A stretch of DNA of 64,000 bases, taken from NCBI GenBank assembly GCA_045805505.1, contig JBJMLA010000164.1, positions 1-64,000 of the forward strand. The letters run 5' to 3'. The translations under genes were made by a program, and so were the position numbers. Below, in pieces: positions 51,666-60,859 of the stretch; within the stretch, counting starts at the first letter, position 1; every line of letters starts with the position of its first letter. The DNA is from BP-464 sp045805505 (GTDB lineage: Bacteria; Actinomycetota; Thermoleophilia; Solirubrobacterales; Solirubrobacteraceae). Under the pieces are notes generated by a model, which was not told the origin of the DNA, ran no database searches, and saw nothing but the letters and a program-made list of their open reading frames with translations.

Positions 51666-52697
51666 ATGAAGCTAGGACGGATCCATAGGGACAGCCCCGA
51701 CGGCAAGGTTGCCAGGCTCGTCGCTGCGCACCCCGACGAGGATCGCGTCGTCGATCTCGCCGCCGCGGAGCAGCTGCGGCTGACCCGCGCCGGCTCGACA
51801 TCGGCCGCGGCGCGACGCATCGCAGCAGCTCTCTTTCCGGAGAGCATGTCCCAGGCCATCGCCGCCGGTCCCGCCTTCCTCGACGCCGCCGAGCGCGCGG
51901 ACGAGGCTGCTGGGCGAGACGCGTCGCTGCCGATTGCCGACGTCGAGTGGATCGCTGCGCTCGATCCGCCCGTGATCCGCGACTCGCTGACCTTCCCGCT
52001 GCACATGAAGCAGTACGGCGAGGCGCTCAACGTCGGGCCGCCGAACCCGCAGTTCTTCCGCACGCCCGGGTACTTCAAGGGATCGACCGGCACGGTGTTC
52101 GGCCACGACGAGGTCATCCCCTACCCAGCCTTCGCCGAGAAGATCGACTACGAGCTCGAGCTCGGGTTCGTGGTGGGCGGCGAGGGCCGCAACCTGACGC
52201 CGGATCAGGCGGGCGAGCTGCTCTTCGGCCTGACGATCTTCAACGACTTCTCCGCCCGCGATATTCAGGCCCGCGAGATGGGCATGGGCATGGGGCCGCA
52301 GAAGTGCAAGGACTTCGCCTTCGGGATCGGTCCGTGGATCACCACGATCGGTGACCCGGGGCTGCCGCCGCTCGATCAGCTGACGATGCGCGTGCGCGTC
52401 AACGGCGAGGAGTGGGCGACGGGCGTGAGCGAGGGCATGATCTACTCGGCCCAGGAGCTCCTTGCCTACGTCTCTGTCGGTGACGTCCTCCAGCCGGGCG
52501 ACATCATCGGCTCCGGCACCGTGGGTAACGGGTCGGCACTGGAGCTCGGACGGCACCTCGTACCGGGCGACGTCGTCGAGCTCGAGGTCGACGGCGTCGG
52601 GGTCCTGCGCAACCGCTTCTCCGCCGAGCCCGACCAGCATCCGTGGTGGCCCGAGCCGCGCGAGAACCCCTTCGAGACCGAGGCGGCAGTGTCGTGA
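51666..52697 (+). CDS. FAH-family hydrolase (fumarylacetoacetase-like), first gene of the BKACE operon
   Basis: 343 residues. FAH fold marks: YPAFAEKIDYELELGFVVGGEGRNL with the metal-binding E-x-E, NDFSARDIQAREMGMGMGPQKCKDFAFGIGPW, and QPGDIIGSGTVGNGSALELGR near the end. This group hydrolyses 3,5-diketo acids or acylpyruvates. Its product could be the beta-keto acid used by the BKACE two genes on. Stop overlaps the cupin start as GTGA. Confidence 0.85.
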   Translation: MKLGRIHRDSPDGKVARLVAAHPDEDRVVDLAAAEQLRLTRAGSTSAAARRIAAALFPESMSQAIAAGPAFLDAAERADEAAGRDASLPIADVEWIAALDPPVIRDSLTFPLHMKQYGEALNVGPPNPQFFRTPGYFKGSTGTVFGHDEVIPYPAFAEKIDYELELGFVVGGEGRNLTPDQAGELLFGLTIFNDFSARDIQAREMGMGMGPQKCKDFAFGIGPWITTIGDPGLPPLDQLTMRVRVNGEEWATGVSEGMIYSAQELLAYVSVGDVLQPGDIIGSGTVGNGSALELGRHLVPGDVVELEVDGVGVLRNRFSAEPDQHPWWPEPRENPFETEAAVS

Positions 52698-53302
52698 ACG
52701 AACCTCTGACCAACGCCGCCACCCCGGCAGCGGTGACCGAGCCGGTGTTCCTCCCCCCTGTCCGGCGTGTGGTGACCGGCCACGACGACGAGGGGCGGTC
52801 CATCATCGTCAGCGACGGCCCGTCGCCACACTCCAACGCGCCGGCGATCGTCCCTGAGCTTGTCGCCCGTGTGCTGTGGACGACCGAGAGCATCCCGGCG
52901 TCGAACGCCGGGAACGCGGACGCTGCGCCGGCCGGGGTGGTCCCGCCGATCTCGCCGGCCCCCGGCGGAACGATCTTCCGGATCGCCGACTTCCCGCCGG
53001 ACACGCGCTACGACGGGATCGACATCGAGCGGATGTTCCAGGAGATCAATGCCGCCGACGCTCACGCCGCCGGCAACGGCAACGGCGACCAGCGGCACTT
53101 CTGGTTTCACCGCACCGACACCCTCGACTACGCGATCGTGCTCGAAGGCGAGGTCTGGGCGATGATGGATGTCGGCGAGTGCCTGCTCCGGGCGGGGGAC
53201 GTGCTGATCCAGCGTGGCACGAACCACGCCTGGTCGAACCGCAGCGACCAGCCCTGCCGGGTGGCCTTCGTCCTCATCGATGCGCTGCCCGATGGCCGCT
53301 GA
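52694..53302 (+). CDS. Cupin-domain protein
   Basis: 202 residues from a GTG. A single cupin near 125-200: FHRTDTLDYAIVLEGEVWAMMD (motif 1 lacks the usual double histidine) and GDVLIQRGTNHAWSNRSDQPCRVAFVLI (motif 2 with a histidine). The first 110 residues have no recognised fold. It may be a hydrolase, an isomerase or a binding protein for a pathway acid. Overlaps its neighbours on both sides. Confidence 0.78.
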   Translation: MNEPLTNAATPAAVTEPVFLPPVRRVVTGHDDEGRSIIVSDGPSPHSNAPAIVPELVARVLWTTESIPASNAGNADAAPAGVVPPISPAPGGTIFRIADFPPDTRYDGIDIERMFQEINAADAHAAGNGNGDQRHFWFHRTDTLDYAIVLEGEVWAMMDVGECLLRAGDVLIQRGTNHAWSNRSDQPCRVAFVLIDALPDGR

Positions 53303-54233
53303 CGCGCCGCCGATCATCACCTGCGCCCTCACCGGCGGCTACCACGACAAGGCCACGACGCCGGCGCTCCCGGAGCAGCCCGACGAGATCGTCGAGCAGG
53401 GCGTGCGCGCCTGGGAGGCGGGCGCCGCGGTACTGCACGTCCACGCGCGCGACCCCGACGGGCGAAACACGACCGACAAGGAGATCTACCGCGAGATCCA
53501 CCGGCGGCTGTGCGAGCAGACCGACGCGATCGTGCAGCTCACCACCGGCGGTGGGCTGACCCAGACCTACGAAGAGCGCCTGAGCACGGCGCTGATCAGC
53601 CCGGAGATGTGCTCGCTGAACATGGGCTTCGTGCTGTTCTTCACGCGCGACGGACGCGCGCTGATGCTCGACAACCCACGGGCGCAGATCGAGTGGTTCG
53701 CCAAGGAGATGCTCGACCGCAGGGTCAAACCCGAGCTCGAGGTCTACAACCCGACGATGCTGGAGGAGGTCGAGCGCCTCGTCGACAGCGGCCTGCTCCA
53801 GCCGCCGTTCAACGTCGGCCTCGTGCTCAACGCCCCGGGTCAGGGCGGCGCCCGCGGCACCTGGCAGAACCTCACACACATGGTCGAACGCCTGCCCGCC
53901 GGCGCCAACTGCAGCGTGATCGGGATCGGGCGCTCGCAGCTGCCGCTCACCACGATGGGCCTGGCGATGGGACTCAACATCCGCGTCGGCTTGGAGGACA
54001 ACGTCCGCTTCAGCCGCGACGAGATGGCCCGCGACAACGCCCAGCTCGTCGAGCGGGCCGCCCGCATCGCCCGCGAGCTCCAGCTGCGCCCGGCGACCCC
54101 CGACGAGGCACGCGACATCCTGGGCACCCGCGGGCGCGCACAAGGCGCGATCCCCGTGCCCGTCGTCGCCGAGGAGGAGCCCGTCAACGCCGCGCCGGGC
54201 AGCGGAGCAGACGGCGATGAGTTCTCCACCTGA
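53292..54233 (+). CDS. BKACE family beta-keto acid cleavage enzyme
   Basis: 313 residues from the ATG at 53292, 11 bases inside the cupin gene. Motifs: IITCALTGG, HVHARD (zinc histidines), TTGGGLTQTYEERL, LEVYNPTM (zinc glutamate), RVGLEDN. BKACE enzymes use acetyl-CoA to cut a beta-keto acid into acetoacetate and a shorter acyl-CoA. It is followed by phosphate butyryltransferase and butyrate kinase, which could convert that acyl-CoA to acid plus ATP. Its substrate is not known. Confidence 0.87.
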   Translation: MAADAPPIITCALTGGYHDKATTPALPEQPDEIVEQGVRAWEAGAAVLHVHARDPDGRNTTDKEIYREIHRRLCEQTDAIVQLTTGGGLTQTYEERLSTALISPEMCSLNMGFVLFFTRDGRALMLDNPRAQIEWFAKEMLDRRVKPELEVYNPTMLEEVERLVDSGLLQPPFNVGLVLNAPGQGGARGTWQNLTHMVERLPAGANCSVIGIGRSQLPLTTMGLAMGLNIRVGLEDNVRFSRDEMARDNAQLVERAARIARELQLRPATPDEARDILGTRGRAQGAIPVPVVAEEEPVNAAPGSGADGDEFST

Positions 54234-55125
54234 GGACCTGGCCGGGCTTCGCGCGCTCGCGCAGGGGCGTCCGACCGCGCGGCTGGGAGTCGTGGCCGCC
54301 GAGGACGCCGTGGCCCTGGAGGCCGCGGCCGCGGCACTCGACGCGGGGATCGCACAGCCCACGCTCTACGGCGATCCCGTGCGGCTCGCGGCCAAGGCAC
54401 CAGCGGGCCTGCTGGATCGCTGCACCGTGGTTCCCGCGGCCAGCGGCGAGGAAGCAGCGGCGCTCGCCGCTCGCGACGCCGGAACCGGCGCCGTGGAGAT
54501 CCTGCTCAAGGGCGCTCTGCGCACCGACGAGCTGCTGCGGGCCGTTCTCGCCCCCGGCGCGGGGCTGCGCACGGGTCGCGTGCTCTCCGACGTCCTGGTC
54601 TGCGAGGACCACCTGCACGGGCACCCGCGTCTGATCGGCGTGACCGATGGCGGGGTGGCCATCGCCCCCACACTCGCGGCCAAGCGGGAGATCGTGCTCA
54701 ACGCTGTCGAGGTGTTCCACCGCCTTGGCTTCACCCGCCCGCGGATCGCCGTGATGAGCGCCACGGAGGTGGTGACTCAGTCGATGCCGTCGACGCTCGA
54801 CGCCCAGGCGCTGACCCAGGAGGCGGCCCGCGGCGAGCTTGGGGAGTGCGAGGTCTTCGGACCGCTCGCCCTCGACAACGCGCTGCTGCCCTCGGCGGCG
54901 CAGGCCAAGGGCATCGAGTCCCCCGTGGCCGGCCACGCCGACTGCCTGGTTGCGCCATCCATCGAGGCCGGCAACCTCCTCGGCAAGGCCTTCCGGTTCC
55001 TGCGCGGCGGGGCATGCGGTCACGTCATCGTGGGCGCCAAGGTCCCGGTGCTCATCCCCTCACGGGTGGAGAGCACTGAAGACAAGCTCACGTCCATCGC
55101 TCTTGGGGTGATCGCGTGTGGCTGA
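54217..55125 (+). CDS. ptb: Phosphate butyryltransferase-like enzyme
   Basis: 302 residues, the usual Ptb length. Phosphotransacylase marks: RLGVVAAEDAVALEAAAAALDAG, DVLVCEDHLHGHPRLIGVTDGGVAIAPTLAAKREIVLNA, RIAVMSATEVV, GHADCLVAPSIEAGNLLGKAF. It exchanges CoA for phosphate on a short-chain acyl-CoA. Overlaps BKACE by 17 bases and the kinase by 8. Presence of the pair Ptb-Buk in an aerobic aromatic island is unusual. Confidence 0.87.
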   Translation: MSSPPEDLAGLRALAQGRPTARLGVVAAEDAVALEAAAAALDAGIAQPTLYGDPVRLAAKAPAGLLDRCTVVPAASGEEAAALAARDAGTGAVEILLKGALRTDELLRAVLAPGAGLRTGRVLSDVLVCEDHLHGHPRLIGVTDGGVAIAPTLAAKREIVLNAVEVFHRLGFTRPRIAVMSATEVVTQSMPSTLDAQALTQEAARGELGECEVFGPLALDNALLPSAAQAKGIESPVAGHADCLVAPSIEAGNLLGKAFRFLRGGACGHVIVGAKVPVLIPSRVESTEDKLTSIALGVIACG

Positions 55126-56203
55126 GCCGCTGATCCTGGCGATCAACCCCGGCTCGAGCTCCACAAAGATCGGCCTGTTCGACGGGACTACGGAACGCGC
55201 CAGCGCCACCATCCGCCACGAGGCGACCGACCTCGAGCCGTTCCGGGGCCGTCCCATACTCGAGCAGCAGCCGATGCGCTCGGTTGCCGTGCGCGAATGG
55301 CTGGCCTCGAGCGGCGTGTCGCTCGCCGAGTTGGGCGCAACGGTCGGGCGCGGCGGCCTGCTTCCGCCGCTCGCCAGCGGAACCTACCGCGTCGGTGCCC
55401 GGATGATCGAGCTCCTGGATCGCCATGAACGCGGGGAGCACGCCTCGAACCTCGGCGCCGTCATCGCGTCCGACATCGCACGAGAGGCCGGAGTCGACGC
55501 GTTCGTCGTCGATCCCGTCAGCGTCGATGAGTGGCCCGAGCACGTACGGCTCTCCGGGCACCCCCTGCTTCCGCGCGTCTGCCTCTCCCACGCCCTCAAC
55601 GCCAAGGCCGTGGCCAAGCGCCATGCACGCGCATGCGGGAGCCAGTACGAGGATCTGCGTCTCATCGTCGCCCACCTAGGCAGCGGCATCTCGATCTCGT
55701 CGCACGAAGACGGCCGGATGATCGACGTGACGAATTCGCGCGAGGAGGGAGCCTTCTCGCCAGAGCGCGCGGGCGGCGTGCCCGCCATGCAGCTCGTCGA
55801 CCTGTGCTTCAGCGGGCAACTGGACCGCGCGGCGGTTGAGACCATGCTCTTCAAGGAGGGCGGCCTGCTCGCCTACCTCGGGACGAGAGACGTCGCCGAG
55901 GCGCTCGAGCGCGCCGCGGCCGGCGATGCCCAGGCTCGGCTGGCGATCGACGCGCTCGTCCATCAGGTCACGCGGGAGATCGCCGCAGCTGCCGCGCCCC
56001 TGCGCGGTCAGGTCGACGCGATCCTGCTGACCGGCGGCATGGCCCACGCCACGGCCCTGGTCGAAGCCATCACCGACCGCATCGCGTGGATCGCTTCGGT
56101 GCATGTCCACCCCGGCGAGGACGAGCTGAGCGCCCTGGCCGAGGGGGCCCTGCGGATCCTCACGGGAGCTGAAACCCCTCGGGTCCTGGCAGAGTCCGTC
56201 TGA
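55118..56203 (+). CDS. buk: Butyrate kinase-like enzyme
   Basis: 361 residues from a GTG, the usual Buk length. ASKHA-kinase marks: LAINPGSSSTKIGLFDG (phosphate-1), LRLIVAHLGSGISISSHEDGRMIDVTNSREEGAFSPERAGG (phosphate-2) and AILLTGGMAHA (adenosine). It makes ATP and a carboxylic acid from acyl phosphate and ADP. Last gene of the operon; a 50-base gap leads to the next operator. Confidence 0.9.
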   Translation: MAEPLILAINPGSSSTKIGLFDGTTERASATIRHEATDLEPFRGRPILEQQPMRSVAVREWLASSGVSLAELGATVGRGGLLPPLASGTYRVGARMIELLDRHERGEHASNLGAVIASDIAREAGVDAFVVDPVSVDEWPEHVRLSGHPLLPRVCLSHALNAKAVAKRHARACGSQYEDLRLIVAHLGSGISISSHEDGRMIDVTNSREEGAFSPERAGGVPAMQLVDLCFSGQLDRAAVETMLFKEGGLLAYLGTRDVAEALERAAAGDAQARLAIDALVHQVTREIAAAAAPLRGQVDAILLTGGMAHATALVEAITDRIAWIASVHVHPGEDELSALAEGALRILTGAETPRVLAESV

Positions 56204-56252
56204 AAGCAGTCCGCGAGGCCGCCCGGATGGGTGGACAACCGTCGGCGCTATC

Positions 56253-56270
56253 GATACGATCCGTTGCGTT
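56253..56270 (+). promoter_or_regulatory. TetR-type operator before the MhpA-like gene
   Basis: GATACGATCCGTTGCGTT, 16 of 18 consensus positions, 23 bases before the ATG at 56294 and its GGAGGAGAG ribosome site. Confidence 0.7.
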
Positions 56271-56293
56271 TGTTGACCTTGTCTGGAGGAGAG

Positions 56294-57802
56294 ATGGATC
56301 ACGACGTTGATGTGGCGATCGTCGGGTGCGGCCCGGTCGGCGCAACCCTCGCGATTGCGTTGGGTCAGCAGGGCGTTCGCGTCGTGGCGATCGAGCGCGA
56401 GCGCTCGATCTACCACCTCCCCCGAGCGGTCTGCTTCGACGGCGAGATCCTGCGCATGTACCAGACGCTGGGTCTCGCCGAGGGCATCGCCGAGGTCTCC
56501 ACCCCGATGCGAGGCTTTCGCTACGAGAGCGACAAGGGCGAGGCCCTGATCGACTGGGAGATCCCCTACGACTCCACGGGTGTGCAGGGCTGGGGCGACA
56601 CCCACATGTTCCATCAGCCCGACGTGGAATCGCTCCTGCGCAGGACCATGGGCGATCTGGCAGGTGTCGAGCTGCTCGACGGCCACGAGGTCGAGGCAAT
56701 CGAGCAGGACGACTCCGGCGTGACGCTGTCGGTCCGCGATCTCGAATCCGGCTCGACACGGTCCATCACCGCCGCATACGCCGTCGGCTGTGACGGCGGC
56801 GGGTCGTTCGTACGCAAGAGCCTGGGTATCAAGTTCGAGACCCTCGGGCCGGCCCAGGACTGGATGGTCGTAGACGCCCTCAAGAACCAGGAGCTCGAGC
56901 TCACCGAGGCGCTGACGGGCTACTGCTGGCCGAGCCGGCCGCATCTGTTCATCCCCATGAACGACACACGGGTGCGCTGGGAGTTCATGGTGCTGCCCGA
57001 CGACGACCGGGCGGCCATCACGTCGCCTGAGGGCGCCTATGAGCTGATCGAGCGTTTTGCCGGGCCTGATCAGGTGACCATCGAGCGGTCCGCGATCTAC
57101 ACCTTCCTCTCGCTGCTCGCCGAGCGCTGGCGGGCCGGCCGGATCTTCCTGGCCGGCGACGCGGCGCACATGCAGCCGCCGCTACGAGCCCAGGGACTGT
57201 GCTCCGGGGTGCGCGACACCATCAACCTGTCGTGGAAGCTGGCGGCGGTCCTGCGGGGCGAAGCCGACGACGCGCTCCTCGACACCTACGAGAGCGAGCG
57301 CCGCGTCCACGCGCGCACCTGGATCGAGATCGCCACCGAGCTGTCGAACGTCATCAACACGACCGATCCCCAGGTCGCGGCCGGCCGCGACGCGCACATG
57401 CTGGCCAATCCGATGCCTTACCGCAACGACGCGCCCCCGCTTGGGCCGGGCCTGCACGGCGACGTGCCGCCTCCGGCGGGCAGCTTGTCCGAGCAGGCCG
57501 TACTGGACGACGGCACGCGGCTGGACGACCAGACGGGCTGGCGGTTCCTCGTCGCGATGACCGCCGAGGTCGAAGCCGATCTGGATGCCGCCACGCGGCA
57601 GGCGCTGTCCGACGAACGCTGGTTCCATGTGCTCGACGCGGGCAGCGAGCTCGCGACGGATCTCCTTGCGCGGCACGAGGCACAGGGAGCCCTCGTGGTC
57701 CGCCCGGATCGCTACGTGCTCGGCACGGCGCAGGACGCCGCCGCACTGGGCGATGTCGTCGCCCGCTGGACGACACACCTGACCGAGCGGGTGCCGGGCT
57801 AG
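56294..57802 (+). CDS. FAD-dependent aromatic hydroxylase (MhpA/PheA-like)
   Basis: 502 residues from the ATG at 56294. Class A flavin monooxygenase marks: GCGPVGATLA (GxGxxG), the DG motif VGCDGGGSFVRKSLG and the GD motif RIFLAGDAAHMQPPLRAQGLCSGVRDTINLSWKL, then a thioredoxin-like C-terminal domain. Closest wording is 3-(3-hydroxyphenyl)propionate hydroxylase. It should add a hydroxyl beside an existing phenolic group, feeding the second extradiol dioxygenase. Its stop overlaps the convergent MetE-like gene by 4 bases. Confidence 0.85.
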   Translation: MDHDVDVAIVGCGPVGATLAIALGQQGVRVVAIERERSIYHLPRAVCFDGEILRMYQTLGLAEGIAEVSTPMRGFRYESDKGEALIDWEIPYDSTGVQGWGDTHMFHQPDVESLLRRTMGDLAGVELLDGHEVEAIEQDDSGVTLSVRDLESGSTRSITAAYAVGCDGGGSFVRKSLGIKFETLGPAQDWMVVDALKNQELELTEALTGYCWPSRPHLFIPMNDTRVRWEFMVLPDDDRAAITSPEGAYELIERFAGPDQVTIERSAIYTFLSLLAERWRAGRIFLAGDAAHMQPPLRAQGLCSGVRDTINLSWKLAAVLRGEADDALLDTYESERRVHARTWIEIATELSNVINTTDPQVAAGRDAHMLANPMPYRNDAPPLGPGLHGDVPPPAGSLSEQAVLDDGTRLDDQTGWRFLVAMTAEVEADLDAATRQALSDERWFHVLDAGSELATDLLARHEAQGALVVRPDRYVLGTAQDAAALGDVVARWTTHLTERVPG

Positions 57803-58959
57803 CCCCAGATCTTCGCTGCAGTGGTCGCGAGCAACTCCAGCTTGCGCCACTGCACGTCCTCTGCCAGGAGGTTGCCGTCAGGCCGGTCGTCGTCTCCGGT
57901 GGTCAGCGCCGAGGAGAACCCGCACTGCGGCGAGATCGCCAGCTGCTCAAGTGGCACGTGCCGCGAGGCGCGCTCCACCGTGGCCGCGATGGTGTCGGAT
58001 GACTCGATCTCGGAGTGCCGCGTGCTGACCACGCCGAGCACCACCGTCGGACCACCTCGCGGCACTCGTTCGAGTGCCGCGTAGTCGCCGGCCGATCGCT
58101 CGACGTGACCGTCCCACTCGAGCGTGAAGCGGTCGTAGGGCAGCGAGAAGAACGTCTCCCCCAGCTCGGCGAGCCCGTCATGGTCGGCCAGGTAACGCGA
58201 GGCGTAGTTGCCCCGGCACTGGTGCATGCAGGTGGTGACGTGATCGGGCAGGCCGGCGACGACGCGGCGATCCGCCTCGAGCATGTGCTCGAGCAGGGCG
58301 TCGAGGTCGATGCCGCGCGACCGGACGAGCTGCCCCAGCGGCGAGGACGACAGCATCATGTATCCGGAGACGTCGAACTGGACGTAGGTCGCACCGGCCG
58401 CGACAGCGTCGTCGACGAGTTCGCGGAGCACGCCGACGAGGTGCTCGGCCGCCTCCTCAGTCGAGCCGTAGGCCGCGACGGCCGGGCCGAGCGCGGCCTG
58501 GGCGACGACGAAGGATGCAGTCGGGAACGTCACTTTGACCAGGCGATCGGTGAGGCCGCGGACGAACTTCGCCTCTCGTGCGGCCGGGCTGTCTCGCTTG
58601 GACACGCGGCCGACGATGGCGACCGGGCCCTCGTGCTCGACGACGCTGCCGTCGTCGCCGCGGAACTGCAGTTTGGTCTGGCTCGGCGCGAGCCCGTCGA
58701 CAGCGTCGAAGAAGGAGTTGAAGTACATGAGCCGGCGGAACTCGCCGTCGGTGACGAGCTGCAGGCCGAGTGCCTCCTGTCGCGCGACGACCTTGGTGAT
58801 CGCCTCGTCCTCCAACTCGCGCAGATGCGTGAGGTCCTTGCCACGCTCCGCCTCGAGCATCGCCGTGTGTCCGGCCTCGTAGATGCGGTGCACCTCGTCG
58901 AGCAGTTCTCCGGGGCGCTGCAGGCTGCCGATGTGGTCGGCCCTGATGGTGCTCGGCAC
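57799..58959 (-). CDS. MetE C-terminal-domain-like methyltransferase
   Basis: 386 residues, about the catalytic half of cobalamin-independent methionine synthase (YxjG/YxjH-like). It starts RADHIGSLQRP, has LVTDGEFRR near 69-77 and the full zinc set: H246 and C248 (HQCRGN), E281 (LEWDG) and C346 (SPQCGF). It should move a methyl group from a methylated donor to a thiol. In this island the donor could be methyl-THF formed by the O-demethylase-like protein. It lacks the N-terminal folate-binding duplicate of full MetE. Confidence 0.8.
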   Translation of the reverse strand: MPSTIRADHIGSLQRPGELLDEVHRIYEAGHTAMLEAERGKDLTHLRELEDEAITKVVARQEALGLQLVTDGEFRRLMYFNSFFDAVDGLAPSQTKLQFRGDDGSVVEHEGPVAIVGRVSKRDSPAAREAKFVRGLTDRLVKVTFPTASFVVAQAALGPAVAAYGSTEEAAEHLVGVLRELVDDAVAAGATYVQFDVSGYMMLSSSPLGQLVRSRGIDLDALLEHMLEADRRVVAGLPDHVTTCMHQCRGNYASRYLADHDGLAELGETFFSLPYDRFTLEWDGHVERSAGDYAALERVPRGGPTVVLGVVSTRHSEIESSDTIAATVERASRHVPLEQLAISPQCGFSSALTTGDDDRPDGNLLAEDVQWRKLELLATTAAKIWG

Positions 58960-58992
58960 GGTTCTCCCTTTCTCAACGGCTTGAGAACGACA

Positions 58993-59040
58993 GAGGGCCC
59001 GGCCGCCGGCGAGAGCTTCTCGCGCGACGGCCGGGCCCTC
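58993..59040. terminator. Strong hairpin between two minus-strand genes
   Basis: GAGGGCCCGGCCG at 58993-59005 and CGGCCGGGCCCTC at 59028-59040 form a perfect 13-bp stem. It lies 9 bases after the stop of the small secreted protein gene and would separate it from the MetE-like gene. Confidence 0.75.
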
Positions 59041-59049
59041 CCGACACCG

Positions 59050-59463
59050 CTAGTACTTCGCGGTGCCCTTCATGACAAACGGGAACTTGCCGAGGATGTC
59101 ACCGCGCACCGTGAAGGTGCCCCTGGCTCCGGCGAACTTGCCGGTGCCGCCGGTGATCTTGCCCTTACCGGAGGCGACGGTGCCCGAGAGGGTGGTCGTG
59201 AACGTGTACTTGATCGTTCCACCCTTGAGCTTCCAGCCACCGACGGTCTTCGGCGGCGTCGTCTTGGAGTGACACCTGCCGCTGCCGAGTGTGCCGCTGA
59301 CCTTGCACGTCTTCTCCTCAACCACGTAATCCGGCGGCGTGGCGGGCTTCGTGTTGTTCTCGGTCATCTTGAAAGTGACCGTCTTGGCAGACGCTGCGCC
59401 CGGAACGACGAGCGCCGCGGCAAGAAAGGTGGTGGCCAGGACGGCGACCAGACTGCGGGACAT
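59050..59463 (-). CDS. Small secreted beta-barrel-like protein
   Basis: 137 residues from the ATG at 59463 with a signal peptide (1-26, ASA/K). The mature part (TVTFKMTENNTKPATPPDYVVEE ... GGTGKFAGARGTFTVRGDIL) has the strand-and-GTGKFxGARG pattern of allene-oxide-cyclase-like or dirigent-like barrels found in actinobacterial exported proteins. No enzyme role can be assigned. It follows the binding-protein gene by 37 bases and is probably in its transcript, closed by the hairpin at 58993. Confidence 0.65.
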   Translation of the reverse strand: MSRSLVAVLATTFLAAALVVPGAASAKTVTFKMTENNTKPATPPDYVVEEKTCKVSGTLGSGRCHSKTTPPKTVGGWKLKGGTIKYTFTTTLSGTVASGKGKITGGTGKFAGARGTFTVRGDILGKFPFVMKGTAKY

Positions 59464-59500
59464 GGAATTCACTGCTCCTCCTGGGTGATGGGTGTGGTGG

Positions 59501-60766
59501 TCAACTGCCCTTGGGCGTCGCCGGACGGGCAAAGAATGCGTCGATGTAGTCCTCGGTGAAGAAGGTGTCCGCGGGGCCCTCGGGCTGGCCCGGGGTGGTG
59601 AGGGACGACGCCTTGTCGCCCCAGTCGCCGAGGTTCTCCTCGGTCAGGATCGTCATGCGGGCGATGATGTTCGACAGCTTCGGGCCCTGGCCCTCGAGCA
59701 TCCGCAGAGCCACGCTGGCCCCAGCGCTGCCCATGGCGCGCGGACCGAAGGCCATGCCCACGCCGTTGTAGCTGCCCTTGTTGTTGAGCCAGTAGCCCGT
59801 GCTCGCCTTCATGGGCCCGACGTCGTCGACGACCGGCATGGGGCGCCCGGACTGCTGGAAGGCGCCCATGATCCCGCCGGTCATGGTTCCCGACTGGATG
59901 ACACCGTCGATCTTCTGTGGGTGCGTCGCGAGGAACTTCAGCGTCTCGGACTTCGCGTTGACGTCGATGAAGTTGCCGTAGGCCTCGCCGACCTGCTTGA
60001 CGTTGGGACACTCGTCCAGGACGGTCTTCCACGCAGCCGCGGCTTCGGTGTCTGGCGGCGAGCCCGGAATGCCGCGCACCGCCATCACGTTGCCCTTGCC
60101 TCCGATGATGCGCAGCAGGCGGGCCGTGCTCTGGGCGTAGGCCAGCGTCAGGTTCGGTGAGACGTTGACGGCCTCCGGCGTGTCGACCGCCGTCTGCACG
60201 GTCACCACGGGGATCCCCTCGGCGGCCGCCTTCTTCACCACGGGGACGAAGCTCGGGCCGAGCAAAGGCTCGGCGATGATCAGGTCGACGCCCTTGGCGA
60301 TGAAGGCGTTGAAGTTCGAGAGGGCCACCGGGATGTTGACGTCGGCCCCCATCGAGCGGAAGTCGACATCGCCGATGAGCGGGCTGCTCTTGAGCCGGTC
60401 TACGACCGCCTCGCCCATGTCGACCTGGAAGCCGGCTGTCGAGGGGCCCCAGACGACGCCGACGTCGTACGGGCCAGCGTCGTCGGGCTTCCAGTCGCTC
60501 CACATGCTCTTGTGGACCGGGTAGGCGTAGCCCTCGTAGGCCGCCTTCTGCTCGGCGGGCAGCTGCGCCACCACGCCGTCGGGGTCCTGGACCGCCGGCA
60601 CGGGCACGCTGCCGCAGCCGGACTTCGGCTCCTCGAGAGAGACCTTGGTGCCCGACGGACCGCTGCTGCCAGAACCGCCTCCGCAGGCCGCGAGGCCCAG
60701 AAGGGCCGAAGCGGCGAGCAGCGCGGCGAGCCCCTCACGATGGTGGCTGAAGGCTCGGAAAGTCAT
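59501..60766 (-). CDS. Sugar-type ABC substrate-binding lipoprotein
   Basis: 421 residues from the ATG at 60766. Signal peptide with lipobox LAAC (followed by GGGSGSSG). Type I periplasmic-binding fold: YDVGVVWGPSTAGFQVDMGEAVVDRLK, GVDLIIAEPLLGPSFVPVVKKAAAEGIPVVTVQTAVD, KFLATHPQKIDGVIQSGTMTGGIMGAFQQSGRPMPVVDD. It is the expected partner of the RbsA/RbsC-type importer at 45784-49134, 10 kb away but under the same kind of operator. Confidence 0.85.
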   Translation of the reverse strand: MTFRAFSHHREGLAALLAASALLGLAACGGGSGSSGPSGTKVSLEEPKSGCGSVPVPAVQDPDGVVAQLPAEQKAAYEGYAYPVHKSMWSDWKPDDAGPYDVGVVWGPSTAGFQVDMGEAVVDRLKSSPLIGDVDFRSMGADVNIPVALSNFNAFIAKGVDLIIAEPLLGPSFVPVVKKAAAEGIPVVTVQTAVDTPEAVNVSPNLTLAYAQSTARLLRIIGGKGNVMAVRGIPGSPPDTEAAAAWKTVLDECPNVKQVGEAYGNFIDVNAKSETLKFLATHPQKIDGVIQSGTMTGGIMGAFQQSGRPMPVVDDVGPMKASTGYWLNNKGSYNGVGMAFGPRAMGSAGASVALRMLEGQGPKLSNIIARMTILTEENLGDWGDKASSLTTPGQPEGPADTFFTEDYIDAFFARPATPKGS

Positions 60767-60786
60767 GGCAGCGAGATGTCCTCTCA

Positions 60787-60804
60787 TACGCAACGGATCG
60801 TATC
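60787..60804 (-). promoter_or_regulatory. TetR-type operator before the binding-protein gene
   Basis: Minus strand GATACGATCCGTTGCGTA, 17 of 18 consensus positions, with TTGACA ending 6 bases upstream. Confidence 0.78.
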
Positions 60805-60859
60805 AGTTGCTGTCAAGCCGAAACCGGGCCCATGCCATCGGACGCCGGCGCAGCTGGCC

